The position numbers were made by a program, and so were the translations under genes. Source: Prevotellaceae bacterium UBA6858 (GTDB lineage Bacteria > Bacteroidota > Bacteroidia > Bacteroidales > Bacteroidaceae). Taken from it: 11,243 nt of DNA. Location of the stretch: positions 1 to 11,243 of the forward strand of contig DKDC01000014.1 in the NCBI GenBank assembly GCA_002451695.1. Reading direction: 5' to 3'. Each line of letters opens with the position of its first letter. Positions within the stretch are counted from its first letter, which is position 1. The notes under the pieces were generated by a model, which saw only the letters and a program-made list of their open reading frames with translations, was not told the origin of the DNA and made no database searches. Shown piece by piece: positions 1-7,822 of the stretch.

Positions 1-36
1 CAACTAAATTGCGGAAGAACCTTTTTATTTGTCATT

Positions 37-1071
37 TTATATACTTTGCTTAAATTCGTCAATAAATTCGCAAGGAATAAAATATATATTTCCTCTTGCT
101 CGTGTGCAAGCGACATACAATTTATTTCTTGTAGATGAAGCTAACTCGGCAAGTTTGCCATTTTGGTAAACCTTTAATGTAGTTGCATTTAACACGATAC
201 AAATATCAACAAAATTATCAAGCCCTTTCGATGCACCCCAATTGTAACTATAACAATCGTATTTACAACTGTCAGAGAAAAACAATTTCACTTTTGTATC
301 ATCTTTATACAATTCTACCGCTTGCTCTTTATCCGAAATATATAGAATTGACACTTCATCTTTTCTATGAGACCTCATATCTATACCAAGTTCATTTGTG
401 ACAAAATTACATATTGTGGGTGAGCATCTGTGGCTATAATTTAAGGTCGTTGTGTCTATAGTTAGTCCTGATTTGTTCCACATTTTTAAGTATTTATTTT
501 TATCACTATACAATGATTTATTGACATTTCCGTCCTTACTTGTATCAAAAGTGTGTTGGAAAAAGTCTCCTACGAAGAGTATACTCATTTTTATTGGCAA
601 AAGACCTATGATAAGATTAAAATCATGCCCACCAAGATCTTGAATCTCGTCAAACATAAAATAGTCATAAAATCGTTCCAAACGTTTCTTTATAAAATCC
701 AAACACCTTTCTTGACACAACTTAGCAATTCTATTATGATACAAATATCTATTGTGTGTCATATAGAATCTTTCATCTGTTCGTTTAAATTTTAATGTTT
801 TTGCATTTGGCATTTCCCATGTAATACCTTTGGCCTTAATCTTGCTTTTCAAGAATGGACGATAGCAAACTCTTATCAAAAAATGGAAATATGATAAGAG
901 TGTTATGTTTTGTGGCTCATACCCAAATTTCTTTATAATCGCTTTTTTAATATGTGCCACATTGTTATCCGTGTAAGTAACAATGAGAAATCTTCGTTCT
1001 AAATTCAACTGCTCTATTATGTGAGTAGTCTTTCCAGAACCAGCCACAGCCAACATTAAGCGTCTATCCAT
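37..1071 (-). CDS. gajB: UvrD/PcrA-like superfamily 1 helicase, GajB-like (Gabija)
   Basis: Probable helicase partner of the OLD nuclease encoded just upstream. Superfamily 1 motifs are all visible in the 344 residues: Walker A AGSGKTT (10-16), motif II DEIQD (141-145), motif III GDFFQ (168-172), motif IV YSHR (212-215), motif V ASKGLDN (280-286) and motif VI YVACTRARG (319-327). It starts with ATG inside the last 16 bp of the OLD gene, which implies translational coupling. In Gabija systems GajB is a UvrD-like protein thought to sense or process DNA ends and activate GajA. At 344 aa it is clearly shorter than classical UvrD (about 700 aa) and than the roughly 490-aa GajB of Bacillus, so the 1B/2B insertions are probably reduced. 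All motifs are present, so it does not look broken. The family call is firm. The Gabija role is inferred from gene order. Confidence 0.85.
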   Translation of the reverse strand: MDRRLMLAVAGSGKTTHIIEQLNLERRFLIVTYTDNNVAHIKKAIIKKFGYEPQNITLLSYFHFLIRVCYRPFLKSKIKAKGITWEMPNAKTLKFKRTDERFYMTHNRYLYHNRIAKLCQERCLDFIKKRLERFYDYFMFDEIQDLGGHDFNLIIGLLPIKMSILFVGDFFQHTFDTSKDGNVNKSLYSDKNKYLKMWNKSGLTIDTTTLNYSHRCSPTICNFVTNELGIDMRSHRKDEVSILYISDKEQAVELYKDDTKVKLFFSDSCKYDCYSYNWGASKGLDNFVDICIVLNATTLKVYQNGKLAELASSTRNKLYVACTRARGNIYFIPCEFIDEFKQSI

Positions 1072-2612
1072 CGTATTGCGTCTTGAATATATTTAGGAAC
1101 TTCTATCTCGTCAGCGTGCTTGGTAAGAATGCGATACGCAGACTCCGTTTTGTTTGCCAACATATATTGCAATGGAGAATTAGTCTTCAAATTTTGAAAC
1201 TCATCATCTAAGATTGCTTTATTGTCGTTGTAAATACAAATTTCAAATGTGTATCTTTTGTCATCAGAATCAGAGAAAACTTTGATGTTTTGGGTCTCCA
1301 ATCCATTATAATTCTTTTTTATATTGTCTTCATAACTTTTGTCATTATCTGTTATGACTGCGACTTTAATACCAAGTAATTTCCCTATTTCTAAATAGCG
1401 TTTAAAGCATTTTCCATCCACAGCAATTACCCCTATACCGCTTTCTGATAATTCTTTCTGTGTCGCTTGTTTATACATAGCCTCCATTAGTATAAATTCA
1501 GCATCTCCTTCCACAAGAATGACTTTCTTGGACAGTACAAATTGTAACATATTGTTATCTGGAGCTTTCATGAAGAACTTTGCGGTATCATCATTAATTT
1601 CAGAAAGGCTTGTTGCTGTTGTTCCAGAACTGTTTAGCAAGATGCACTTCTTTAAGTTTATACGAGTACTTATCAAATCACTATGAGTCGAGATGAATAG
1701 TTGACGATTTTGTGAACCTTTAATCAATTCTATAAGTTTGAGTGTATTTGTATAACTCAAATGTGTTTCAGGTTCTTCTATCAATACAACATCTATATCG
1801 CTGACAGAACTATTTAGTGCCAGTTTTGTTTTTACAAAACATTGCTCTCCTGTTCCTTTGTTATCAATAGTAACATTGTTCTCTTCCAAGTTAATATCTG
1901 TTTCTATGTTTCCTTCAGAAGAATCTCTAATACAGAACTTGTAAGGCTCTATACCAGCATTAAATTTATCCAATGAGTCTGTTTGAAATTTCTTCTTTGT
2001 AGAATGATAAGCATGTTTGTTGGTTATACGATCATTCTCACTTACTTTAGCCATATATATTTTATGAACGTATTCTCGCATCGCATGAGGATTTCCGATT
2101 TGAGAATTGTCTATGAATATAGATTTGATGTACTTTGTATAGCCATTATATGGAGTTCCGCCAAAAGTATAAAAATCTATAGTATAAAATTCCAATGGAA
2201 ATACGGCATCTTGATGAGATATGATTTGAGAGATTTGCTTGCTATAATTTGAATCATAATGGCACGACATTTTTATACCAAAAGCCTCAATTTCTTTACT
2301 ATTATTATGTCCGTTTAACTGAGGATTATCACAAGAATTTAGATATAATTCTACATACATCTCAGGAAGTGTTGTCATGTCTCGTTTCCCCGTCATGAAA
2401 AGAGGGATTGTTTGAGCATTAAACAATCGATCAAGACCTATTTCTTCCACTCTAAATCTACTTCCATGTGCAGTTAACTCTATCGCTTGCAGAATAGAAC
2501 TTTTGCCAGACTCATTGTCACCAATAAGTATGTTCATATCTGCAGAAGCATCGATTTCTAAATGTTCAAAACGCTTGAAATTATGAAGAATTATCTTTTC
2601 TATATGTGCCAT
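1056..2612 (-). CDS. gajA: OLD-family ATP-dependent endonuclease with TOPRIM domain, GajA-like (Gabija)
   Basis: ABC-type ATPase joined to a TOPRIM nuclease, 518 aa, close to the usual GajA size. The ATPase half shows Walker A GDNESGKSS (31-39), an ABC-signature-like segment NKGTGEQ (251-257), Walker B VVLIEEPETH (275-284) and an H-loop STHSD (308-312). The TOPRIM half shows VEGDAE (367-372, catalytic Glu368) and the metal-binding TDND (421-424, Asp422 and Asp424). OLD proteins directly followed by a UvrD-like helicase are class 2 OLD enzymes. The Gabija anti-phage system is this pair, in which GajA cuts or nicks DNA when nucleotide levels fall. The gene begins 61 bp after the HNH endonuclease gene on the same strand, so it may be read from the R-M operon, or from signals near the direct repeats in that gap. 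All catalytic residues appear intact. Confidence 0.88.
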   Translation of the reverse strand: MAHIEKIILHNFKRFEHLEIDASADMNILIGDNESGKSSILQAIELTAHGSRFRVEEIGLDRLFNAQTIPLFMTGKRDMTTLPEMYVELYLNSCDNPQLNGHNNSKEIEAFGIKMSCHYDSNYSKQISQIISHQDAVFPLEFYTIDFYTFGGTPYNGYTKYIKSIFIDNSQIGNPHAMREYVHKIYMAKVSENDRITNKHAYHSTKKKFQTDSLDKFNAGIEPYKFCIRDSSEGNIETDINLEENNVTIDNKGTGEQCFVKTKLALNSSVSDIDVVLIEEPETHLSYTNTLKLIELIKGSQNRQLFISTHSDLISTRINLKKCILLNSSGTTATSLSEINDDTAKFFMKAPDNNMLQFVLSKKVILVEGDAEFILMEAMYKQATQKELSESGIGVIAVDGKCFKRYLEIGKLLGIKVAVITDNDKSYEDNIKKNYNGLETQNIKVFSDSDDKRYTFEICIYNDNKAILDDEFQNLKTNSPLQYMLANKTESAYRILTKHADEIEVPKYIQDAIRWIDA

Positions 2613-2624
2613 ATTACACGATGG

Positions 2625-2680
2625 GATGAATTATATATGTCAAAATCGTTTTACCAGAAGATAATTATACTCGTCAAAAT
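2625..2680. repeat. Two degenerate direct repeats between the HNH endonuclease and OLD genes
   Basis: Plus-strand copies lie at 2625-2646 and 2660-2680. Both share the frame GAT(g)AATTATA, three variable bases, then GTCAAAAT, differing by one indel and the variable triplet. Copy 2 overlaps the last codons of the HNH gene and copy 1 sits in the 61-bp gap before the OLD start. Read on the minus strand each gives ATTTTGAC followed by a TATAATT-like run. They could be operator half-sites or internal promoter elements that let the Gabija pair be expressed apart from the R-M genes. AT-richness makes chance similarity possible. Confidence 0.4.
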
Positions 2681-3873
2681 TCCAAGTATTTAGCCACAAG
2701 GAATTTACGTATATCCGCAAATGAAATGGTTTCGTCCAAATGTTCTGTCAACCCAGTATTTATTACACCGACAAACGACTCCTTGCGATAAAAGTTATCA
2801 CCTTCATTAAGAGAGACTTCTATTGTTTGTGATTTTGCCATGAGACAAACGAGCTGGTAGTCTTTGTCTACTACCTGTGTGTTGCCTTTCGGATGAGCTT
2901 TCTGACGATGCTGGCTACTTGTCAACAAAATCAAGTTCTCATAATATGTGGCAATCGTAGGAAACTGCGATTTTGGGAATATATGATGAACTTCTGTTGC
3001 AATACCTGTTGCCAATTCGTCATGAACTTCACTTACATCCCCTTGCTGACGCTTAACATTCTTAATTGCTTTATTGACCTGATAATCTATATAGAAGTTA
3101 GCATTTATATCATCCGTTTCATGTACTTTAGCTTCATTCCGTGTTTGGGTTTTCTCTTTCCCTGTATATTCATCACGCCAATTCACTTTGTTATACATCA
3201 AGTCTCCCCAGTCTTGCAGTTTGCAATTGCTACCAGGCATCATTTCTGAATATGCAAACACATTCAGCACTTTGTGAAGCATTCTGGTAGTGTCAAGTTT
3301 TGACTTCGTAGGAGTATTCGCACTAATGAAACGATGATACTTATCATACAAAGTATTCTTAGCGGCTCTGATTTCACCTTTTGTGGCATTAGCACAACTC
3401 TCTTTGTATTCTCTGAAGAAACGTTCAATGCCACTTGCTGAGACAACTTTACGAAAGAACACTTGTAGGAAGTTGAATGCATTTCTTTCACGAGAAGCTA
3501 TATACTCCAACATTTCCATGTTATGCACACCGAATACCAAATGACGTTGTGAATCGTCAAGTTCAAGTACATGGGCATAAGCCAAAAGTTTCAATGGCTG
3601 AGCCAAAACCTTGTCGTATTCATTGTGGGCAGACTCGTTGTCCGCATACGGCTTATGAAACACAATTCTTGTATTCTCAATGAAAAATGGTGTTTTCCAC
3701 AAATCACTTACAGTGAATGCCTTTGTTGCACATTCTGTGTTCAGGATACAGTCGGCGATGAAGCAAACTATATCTGGTGTGCATTTTTGGTCAACGAATC
3801 GACAGTTATGGTTCTTTCTGATGTCATAGTCGTTGTATTTGTCAAGATACTCTTGTATATTTTCTATTCTCAT
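2674..3873 (-). CDS. HNH-family type II restriction endonuclease
   Basis: Probable restriction half of the R-M system. The 399-residue protein carries a beta-beta-alpha-metal (HNH) nuclease site near its C-terminus: EVHHIFPK (294-301), Asn313 in YENLILL, and His322 and His327 in SQHRQKAH. This matches H-H...N...H spacing. The N-terminal 280 residues match no domain I recognise and would be the natural place for DNA recognition. Its ATG overlaps the methyltransferase stop in an ATGA arrangement (4 bp), so the two are co-translated, as is common in R-M operons. Some type IIS enzymes such as Eco31I use an HNH site and pair with modification of cytosine on one strand and adenine on the other, which fits the fused methyltransferase here. 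The nuclease call is good. The recognition site cannot be read from the sequence. Confidence 0.8.
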   Translation of the reverse strand: MRIENIQEYLDKYNDYDIRKNHNCRFVDQKCTPDIVCFIADCILNTECATKAFTVSDLWKTPFFIENTRIVFHKPYADNESAHNEYDKVLAQPLKLLAYAHVLELDDSQRHLVFGVHNMEMLEYIASRERNAFNFLQVFFRKVVSASGIERFFREYKESCANATKGEIRAAKNTLYDKYHRFISANTPTKSKLDTTRMLHKVLNVFAYSEMMPGSNCKLQDWGDLMYNKVNWRDEYTGKEKTQTRNEAKVHETDDINANFYIDYQVNKAIKNVKRQQGDVSEVHDELATGIATEVHHIFPKSQFPTIATYYENLILLTSSQHRQKAHPKGNTQVVDKDYQLVCLMAKSQTIEVSLNEGDNFYRKESFVGVINTGLTEHLDETISFADIRKFLVAKYLEF

Positions 3874-6440
3874 ATGCTGTGCTGTTTTAATGTTCCAAAA
3901 AAGAAAACGGAATTGTTATCTATATTCAAAGAACGAGTGCCACGATTTCTGGCAACAGAATAGAATCTTGAAAATTCATCTGTTGCGTAAAAAGCCAAAT
4001 CGTCCTCTGTTATGTTTACAGATGGATCTATTGTTGTAAGTATTGCTACCGAACCATCTGCGATACAATTGCTTGGCATAAAGCAAGCTCTTGGATTGTA
4101 TGTCAAGTTTGGAAGCAGAATACAATCTTGGTTCATATACTTTGCAACATCAAGGCCATCCAAATCATCAATATAACTGTCATAGTCCGCAATATTAACG
4201 ATTTTATTATTCCCGATATTGCGTGATTTCAGAACCCGAATGCGTCCACTTGCTTTTGTACGAGCTTTTGTTATAACTCGGTCTCGGTATGCCTTAAATA
4301 CATTAAAGTTCATCTCATCGGCTACTTTATCGAAAGACGAATCTCTATAAATGAGCCAATATGGGAACTTGTCATCAGTAATGTATTCTTGTGGACAGCA
4401 TCTAACCTCTTCCGTTATATAGGACTCTATGGTCGTCATGTCTGGAGCTTTTTGAGTGTCAAGGACAAAACTTATGGTTTCTATTTTAACACCCTTAAAA
4501 CCTTTCTCGCCAAAGTCAATAATATTGGCTATACGCTTTTCTTTCATTATAGCTCTTGTCTGATTGAACTCTGGCGCATTTATCAAACTCTTTGGAACGA
4601 TTAAAGACACAATATTTCCAACACTCATCATTTTTTCTATGAAGAATGCAAAAATATTGTTTGTTTCTTTATTCAGAGCCTGTTCCTTATACAAAGCAAG
4701 AAGTTTCTTGTCCTTTGTTATTTTCATATATGGCGGATTCCCAATCACTATGTCATATTGTTTACTAAACTTGTATAGTAGAGAATCTGCCACAATATAG
4801 TTGATATGTATATTTTGCGGAATGTTGATTTTTTCAACAAGAGCTTGTAGTATAGCTATGCTGTTTTCATCAATATCTACAACATCAATATTTACAACTG
4901 GTACATCAGCGTACTTTTGTATCAAAGTCGGGAGAAAATTTCCCACGCCAACTGATGGTTCCAAAATATCAAGAGTAGTATACTCTTTTGCTTCTGGAAG
5001 TTTGCTTAGAATAGTAAAGCAAGTATCTTGCCTTGTATAGTACGCAGCATTATTCTCTCTTTGAGCATTTGCCAACTCTGCTATTTTTGATAACTCAGCG
5101 AACTTGTATGAATTGTTAGTTCTGATAAACCTTAGCAAGTTGTCAATGTCTGTAAGTTTTCTTCGCTCGATTATGCCTTTAGCATCTTGTTCAGTCAATG
5201 TTGGCTTGCACAAGACTCTACGTATTTTATTGGCTATCTGTCTGAAAATGATAGTTGGCACAGCTTCACCCAAAGTTTGGCGAATATTCATTTCCTCTTT
5301 TTTAAGAAATGCTTCTTTCTCTTTAGGTGTTAAAGCATTGAGTTTTTCAAATGGAATATCAGACCAATTGAACGACTCTGGCACTGACATCATAAGCATA
5401 ACTTCTCTAATACTAAACACCCTATTATCTACAGGATGAACAGTATTTTGACTTGCCATGATGTCATTTCGCGTATGTATGCATGGGGCAACCTTATCCC
5501 AATATTGGCGAGTGTACTTGTCGCCATTCTTTTGGGCGTTATATACAACAACTCCATTTTTAACCGTATGTGGAATGCGGTTAATGTCTGTATTGTCAAA
5601 CGCTGATTGTCCCTCTTTAATTTCAGAAATCCACGCTTCCATTTTCGGATTGTATTTTCTGAAATTATGATATATGTCGTTCTCTGAAATTTCTCCCATC
5701 TTCTTCAAAGATGGAAGATGCCCAATCACTTGTCTAAGCGTTCTCTCTGGCTGTTTGTCTGGAAAAACATCACATGGTGTTATCTCCTTAATATCCTTTC
5801 TTACTCCAATTACAAGCGTACGAGTTCGGCTTGATGGATTTCCGTAATCCTTAAAGTTTACAACTTTATATAGGATATTGTACATTCCACCAAGGTTCAT
5901 TTCTATTGCTTCTTTTATACTTTTAGCATTGCCATCTACATCAGTACATACAGAAGTCAAAAAAGCACGTACATTTTCAAAGATAAAGAATTTAGGCTTT
6001 ATTTGATGAACCATTTTAATAGATTCAACAACTAAAGAATTTCTGATTATCTCATCTTTCTTTTTCTTATGATTGGCAACGGACATCCCTTGACAAGGAG
6101 GAGTGGCTATAAGTACATCTAAATCGGTAACATGAAAGCCCTTTTTCCACATTTCCAATTCGGCGAAAACCTTATCTTTCGTTTCCTGGGTTGTCATATC
6201 CCCACAAATATATCCACTCTTGTAGACACATTTGTTGTTGTATGATTGTATTCTAAGACGTTTTTCAAGTAATTCTACAGTTGCAACACAATAAAAGCCC
6301 TCTTCCTTAAAGCCATAGCATCCCACGCCAGCACTGCTAAACAGGCTGACGTATGTATGTAGACCATATGAAGAACGACTTTCAGCTACAATAGCCTCTT
6401 CTATTTCTTCTGGGAGTTTATATGCTTTTGACTTTGTCAT
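3870..6440 (-). CDS. Fused DNA methyltransferase: C5-cytosine (Dcm-like) plus N6-adenine (Eco57I/TaqI-like)
   Basis: Modification half of the R-M system, 856 aa, with two complete methyltransferase modules. Residues 1 to about 410 are an m5C enzyme: SAM motif VSLFSSAGVGCYGF (31-44), catalytic TPPCQG (113-118, Cys116), ENV (156-158), SSRTR (203-207), motif IX-like REVMLMMSVPESF (345-357) and GEAVP (391-395). Residues about 460 to 856 are a gamma-type N6-adenine enzyme: DILEPSVGVGNF (491-502) and catalytic NPPY (568-571), then a likely target-recognition region (about 690-850). Two different activities in one chain are expected when the site is asymmetric and the strands need different methylation, as known for the Alw26I/Eco31I/Esp3I type IIS systems. 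The ATG overlaps the regulator gene by 23 bp and its stop overlaps the endonuclease start by 4 bp. Both halves keep their catalytic residues. Confidence 0.9.
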   Translation of the reverse strand: MTKSKAYKLPEEIEEAIVAESRSSYGLHTYVSLFSSAGVGCYGFKEEGFYCVATVELLEKRLRIQSYNNKCVYKSGYICGDMTTQETKDKVFAELEMWKKGFHVTDLDVLIATPPCQGMSVANHKKKKDEIIRNSLVVESIKMVHQIKPKFFIFENVRAFLTSVCTDVDGNAKSIKEAIEMNLGGMYNILYKVVNFKDYGNPSSRTRTLVIGVRKDIKEITPCDVFPDKQPERTLRQVIGHLPSLKKMGEISENDIYHNFRKYNPKMEAWISEIKEGQSAFDNTDINRIPHTVKNGVVVYNAQKNGDKYTRQYWDKVAPCIHTRNDIMASQNTVHPVDNRVFSIREVMLMMSVPESFNWSDIPFEKLNALTPKEKEAFLKKEEMNIRQTLGEAVPTIIFRQIANKIRRVLCKPTLTEQDAKGIIERRKLTDIDNLLRFIRTNNSYKFAELSKIAELANAQRENNAAYYTRQDTCFTILSKLPEAKEYTTLDILEPSVGVGNFLPTLIQKYADVPVVNIDVVDIDENSIAILQALVEKINIPQNIHINYIVADSLLYKFSKQYDIVIGNPPYMKITKDKKLLALYKEQALNKETNNIFAFFIEKMMSVGNIVSLIVPKSLINAPEFNQTRAIMKEKRIANIIDFGEKGFKGVKIETISFVLDTQKAPDMTTIESYITEEVRCCPQEYITDDKFPYWLIYRDSSFDKVADEMNFNVFKAYRDRVITKARTKASGRIRVLKSRNIGNNKIVNIADYDSYIDDLDGLDVAKYMNQDCILLPNLTYNPRACFMPSNCIADGSVAILTTIDPSVNITEDDLAFYATDEFSRFYSVARNRGTRSLNIDNNSVFFFGTLKQHSI

Positions 6441-6732
6441 TTTGTTCTTTGTATTCTAAATTTTCCACGGCTAAAGAGAGTGCGTTACGGGCAATTTGCC
6501 CATTGTCAGAAACGATATCTGTAACTCTATCTGCCAGCCACATTGCAAGTAATTCTTTCTTATCGACTTCAAATACAGAAGCTAATAATTCGACTTGTTC
6601 TTTTCGAGCCTTTCGCTCTCCTTTTTCTATTTTACAATAGGTTGCTGTGTCTATATCTAAAGCTGCTGCCAATTTCCTTTGGGGTAGTTGGCTATGCAAC
6701 CGTAAGTCTTTAATTTTTTCTGTAAACAACAT
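6418..6732 (-). CDS. XRE-family helix-turn-helix regulator, probable controller of the R-M operon
   Basis: Small DNA-binding protein of 104 residues. A Cro/C1-type helix-turn-helix spans roughly 5-60: helix 2 at QRKLAAAL (18-25) and recognition helix around TATYCKIEKGER (29-40), with the usual IEKGER turn. The tail (about 65-104) is acidic and then lysine-rich, with no domain I recognise. It is the first gene of the minus-strand operon and overlaps the methyltransferase start by 23 bp. This is the position of controller (C) proteins, which time endonuclease and methyltransferase expression when an R-M system enters a new cell. A TAnnTTTG promoter box and a 6+6 bp palindrome just upstream suggest autoregulation. 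The fold is certain; the controller role is inferred from position. Confidence 0.85.
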   Translation of the reverse strand: MLFTEKIKDLRLHSQLPQRKLAAALDIDTATYCKIEKGERKARKEQVELLASVFEVDKKELLAMWLADRVTDIVSDNGQIARNALSLAVENLEYKEQNDKVKSI

Positions 6733-6741
6733 ATTCGTATT

Positions 6742-6755
6742 ATTGTCTTGACAAT
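6742..6755. promoter_or_regulatory. Perfect palindrome, candidate operator for the XRE regulator
   Basis: ATTGTC-TT-GACAAT is an inverted repeat with 6-bp arms and a 2-bp centre. It lies 10 bp upstream of the regulator ATG, between it and the -7 box, so it would cover the transcription start. Symmetric sites of this size and place are typical for dimeric XRE repressors and C proteins. No second copy is obvious nearby. Binding is inferred. Confidence 0.5.
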
Positions 6756-6761
6756 TTTTGG

Positions 6762-6769
6762 CAAAGTTA
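6762..6769 (-). promoter_or_regulatory. Bacteroidetes -7 box for the defence operon
   Basis: Read on the minus strand this is TAACTTTG, a full match to the Bacteroidetes -7 consensus TAnnTTTG. It lies 29 bp upstream of the XRE start codon. A -33 TTTG is not clear at 19-21 bp upstream (only TTC-like sequence). The promoter may therefore be weak or need an activator, which would fit a regulated R-M operon. Confidence 0.55.
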
Positions 6770-6819
6770 CAGCTTTTATCCGAAAGAAAAGAATATTTCC
6801 CCTTAATTCGGATGATTAT

Positions 6820-7013
6820 GTGACGGTGAAAAAATAAATTGGTATGATTTGAGCCTCATATTTTTGAGCTATTTTTCTCACTCAAAGAGGGAGTATAGCG
6901 GGCTATACGACCGATGAGAGGGAGGAAAAGAGCCAAAAAGATGAGGCTGGAACCATCTCTGCATATGATAGAATTCTCTCTCAAATCGTACCAAGTTATT
7001 TTTTCATCGTCAC
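6820..7013. repeat. Long imperfect palindrome of about 194 bp, MITE-like or large hairpin
   Basis: The outer arms 6820-6853 and 6980-7013 are 34 bp each and pair with 31 matches. Both ends begin with GTGACG or its near-complement. Inside, AGCCTCAT (6852-6859) pairs with ATGAGGCT (6941-6948), and a perfect 7+7 bp palindrome GTATAGC-GG-GCTATAC forms the tip (6893-6908). About 31 unpaired bases (6949-6979) sit only on the right side, so the inner and outer centres differ (6900.5 against 6916.5). TAT flanks both ends and could be a 3-bp target duplication. It fills most of the 356-bp gap between the XRE gene and the membrane protein gene. No T-run follows on the minus strand, so it is not a standard terminator. 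A MITE or a structured RNA is possible; I cannot tell which. Confidence 0.7.
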
Positions 7014-7059
7014 TATAGGGCTTATATGGACAAATTATACATAATAACTGCAAGAAGCA

Positions 7060-7074
7060 ACGATACATCATCGT
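7060..7074. repeat. Small hairpin just after the membrane protein gene
   Basis: ACGAT-ACATC-ATCGT forms a 5-bp stem and 5-base loop 15 bp beyond the stop of the minus-strand gene. A weak transcription end signal is possible, but no T-run follows on the minus strand. Confidence 0.25.
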
Positions 7075-7088
7075 AAGTTGTGAGATTT

Positions 7089-7796
7089 CTAATTTGCAAC
7101 ATTCTCATTGATTTCAATCTTATGCCTACCTGTTGTAGTACGTAGATTCTTTCTGATAGTCTCAAGTGTGGAATTGGCGAACCATTCGTTGAAAGTGCGC
7201 ATCACAAACAATGCAGTAGCATCACCACCAATATTGTATTGAAAGGCAATGTTCCACGCAAAGTTCTTCAATGCAATCTGAGTTACACTAGTTCGTTTCT
7301 TTATTCGGATGTCTGTTTGAGTGAGAGGCTGCCTATTGGTGACGAAATATCGGACACACTCACAAAGTTGGAATATCTCTGTTTCTTCAAAATCCAAACT
7401 CTTGAATGTGTCTTTTGTGTATTTCAGCACGGCTTGAAGTTTCGCTTCATCGGCTTTTTCTTTTCTCTGCACATATTGCTGTTGTTCATATTGGTATTCT
7501 TGGTGGAACTGTTCCATTCTTTGTTTTTGGATATTGCCATCTTCAATATTATGCTTGTCCTCAGTCGCCCGAAATTTCATAGGTACACATTGTTGTTCGG
7601 AAACCTCTCTTTTGATAGCTGGCAAACCAAAAATAGACAATGTTTTTAGGCAAGCATAGATTGCCACTAATGTAAAAATAGAAACTTCCATAGGCATAAC
7701 CATAGACTCATGCAGACGGAAAGCCACCATAGATGCCATAAGCACCATAGAGCTTTCTGTCGTCAGCGTGAGCAATATGTTTCTATTTCTTGCCAT
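7089..7796 (-). CDS. Membrane-anchored protein of unknown function
   Basis: I do not recognise the family. The ATG at 7796 gives 235 residues beginning MARNRN. Longer in-frame starts at 7844 and 7871 are rejected because they lie before or inside the promoter (-7 box 7823-7830). Two hydrophobic stretches (about 7-27 and 33-58) suggest an N-terminal membrane hairpin. A Gln/Glu/Lys-rich, probably coiled segment follows (about 80-120, with QYEQQQYVQRKEKADEAK). The C-terminal half looks globular, with phenylalanine and charged residues (about 125-225). This would leave most of the protein in the cytoplasm. It stands alone, separated from the defence operon by the long palindrome. Such small two-span proteins occur on Bacteroidales mobile elements, but a role in mobilisation is only a guess. 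Confidence 0.65.
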   Translation of the reverse strand: MARNRNILLTLTTESSMVLMASMVAFRLHESMVMPMEVSIFTLVAIYACLKTLSIFGLPAIKREVSEQQCVPMKFRATEDKHNIEDGNIQKQRMEQFHQEYQYEQQQYVQRKEKADEAKLQAVLKYTKDTFKSLDFEETEIFQLCECVRYFVTNRQPLTQTDIRIKKRTSVTQIALKNFAWNIAFQYNIGGDATALFVMRTFNEWFANSTLETIRKNLRTTTGRHKIEINENVAN

Positions 7797-7822
7797 GTCT
7801 ATCTGTTTCTCGTTTTTATTTG

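Noticed and set aside
6820..7013. Long palindrome as a transcription terminator
   Set aside because: No T-run follows it on either strand at the right place, and at nearly 200 bp it is far larger than a terminator needs.
6856..7071. 71-residue minus-strand frame
   Set aside because: It lies almost wholly within the long palindrome. Its codons are explained by the inverted repeat, and it has no promoter or family.
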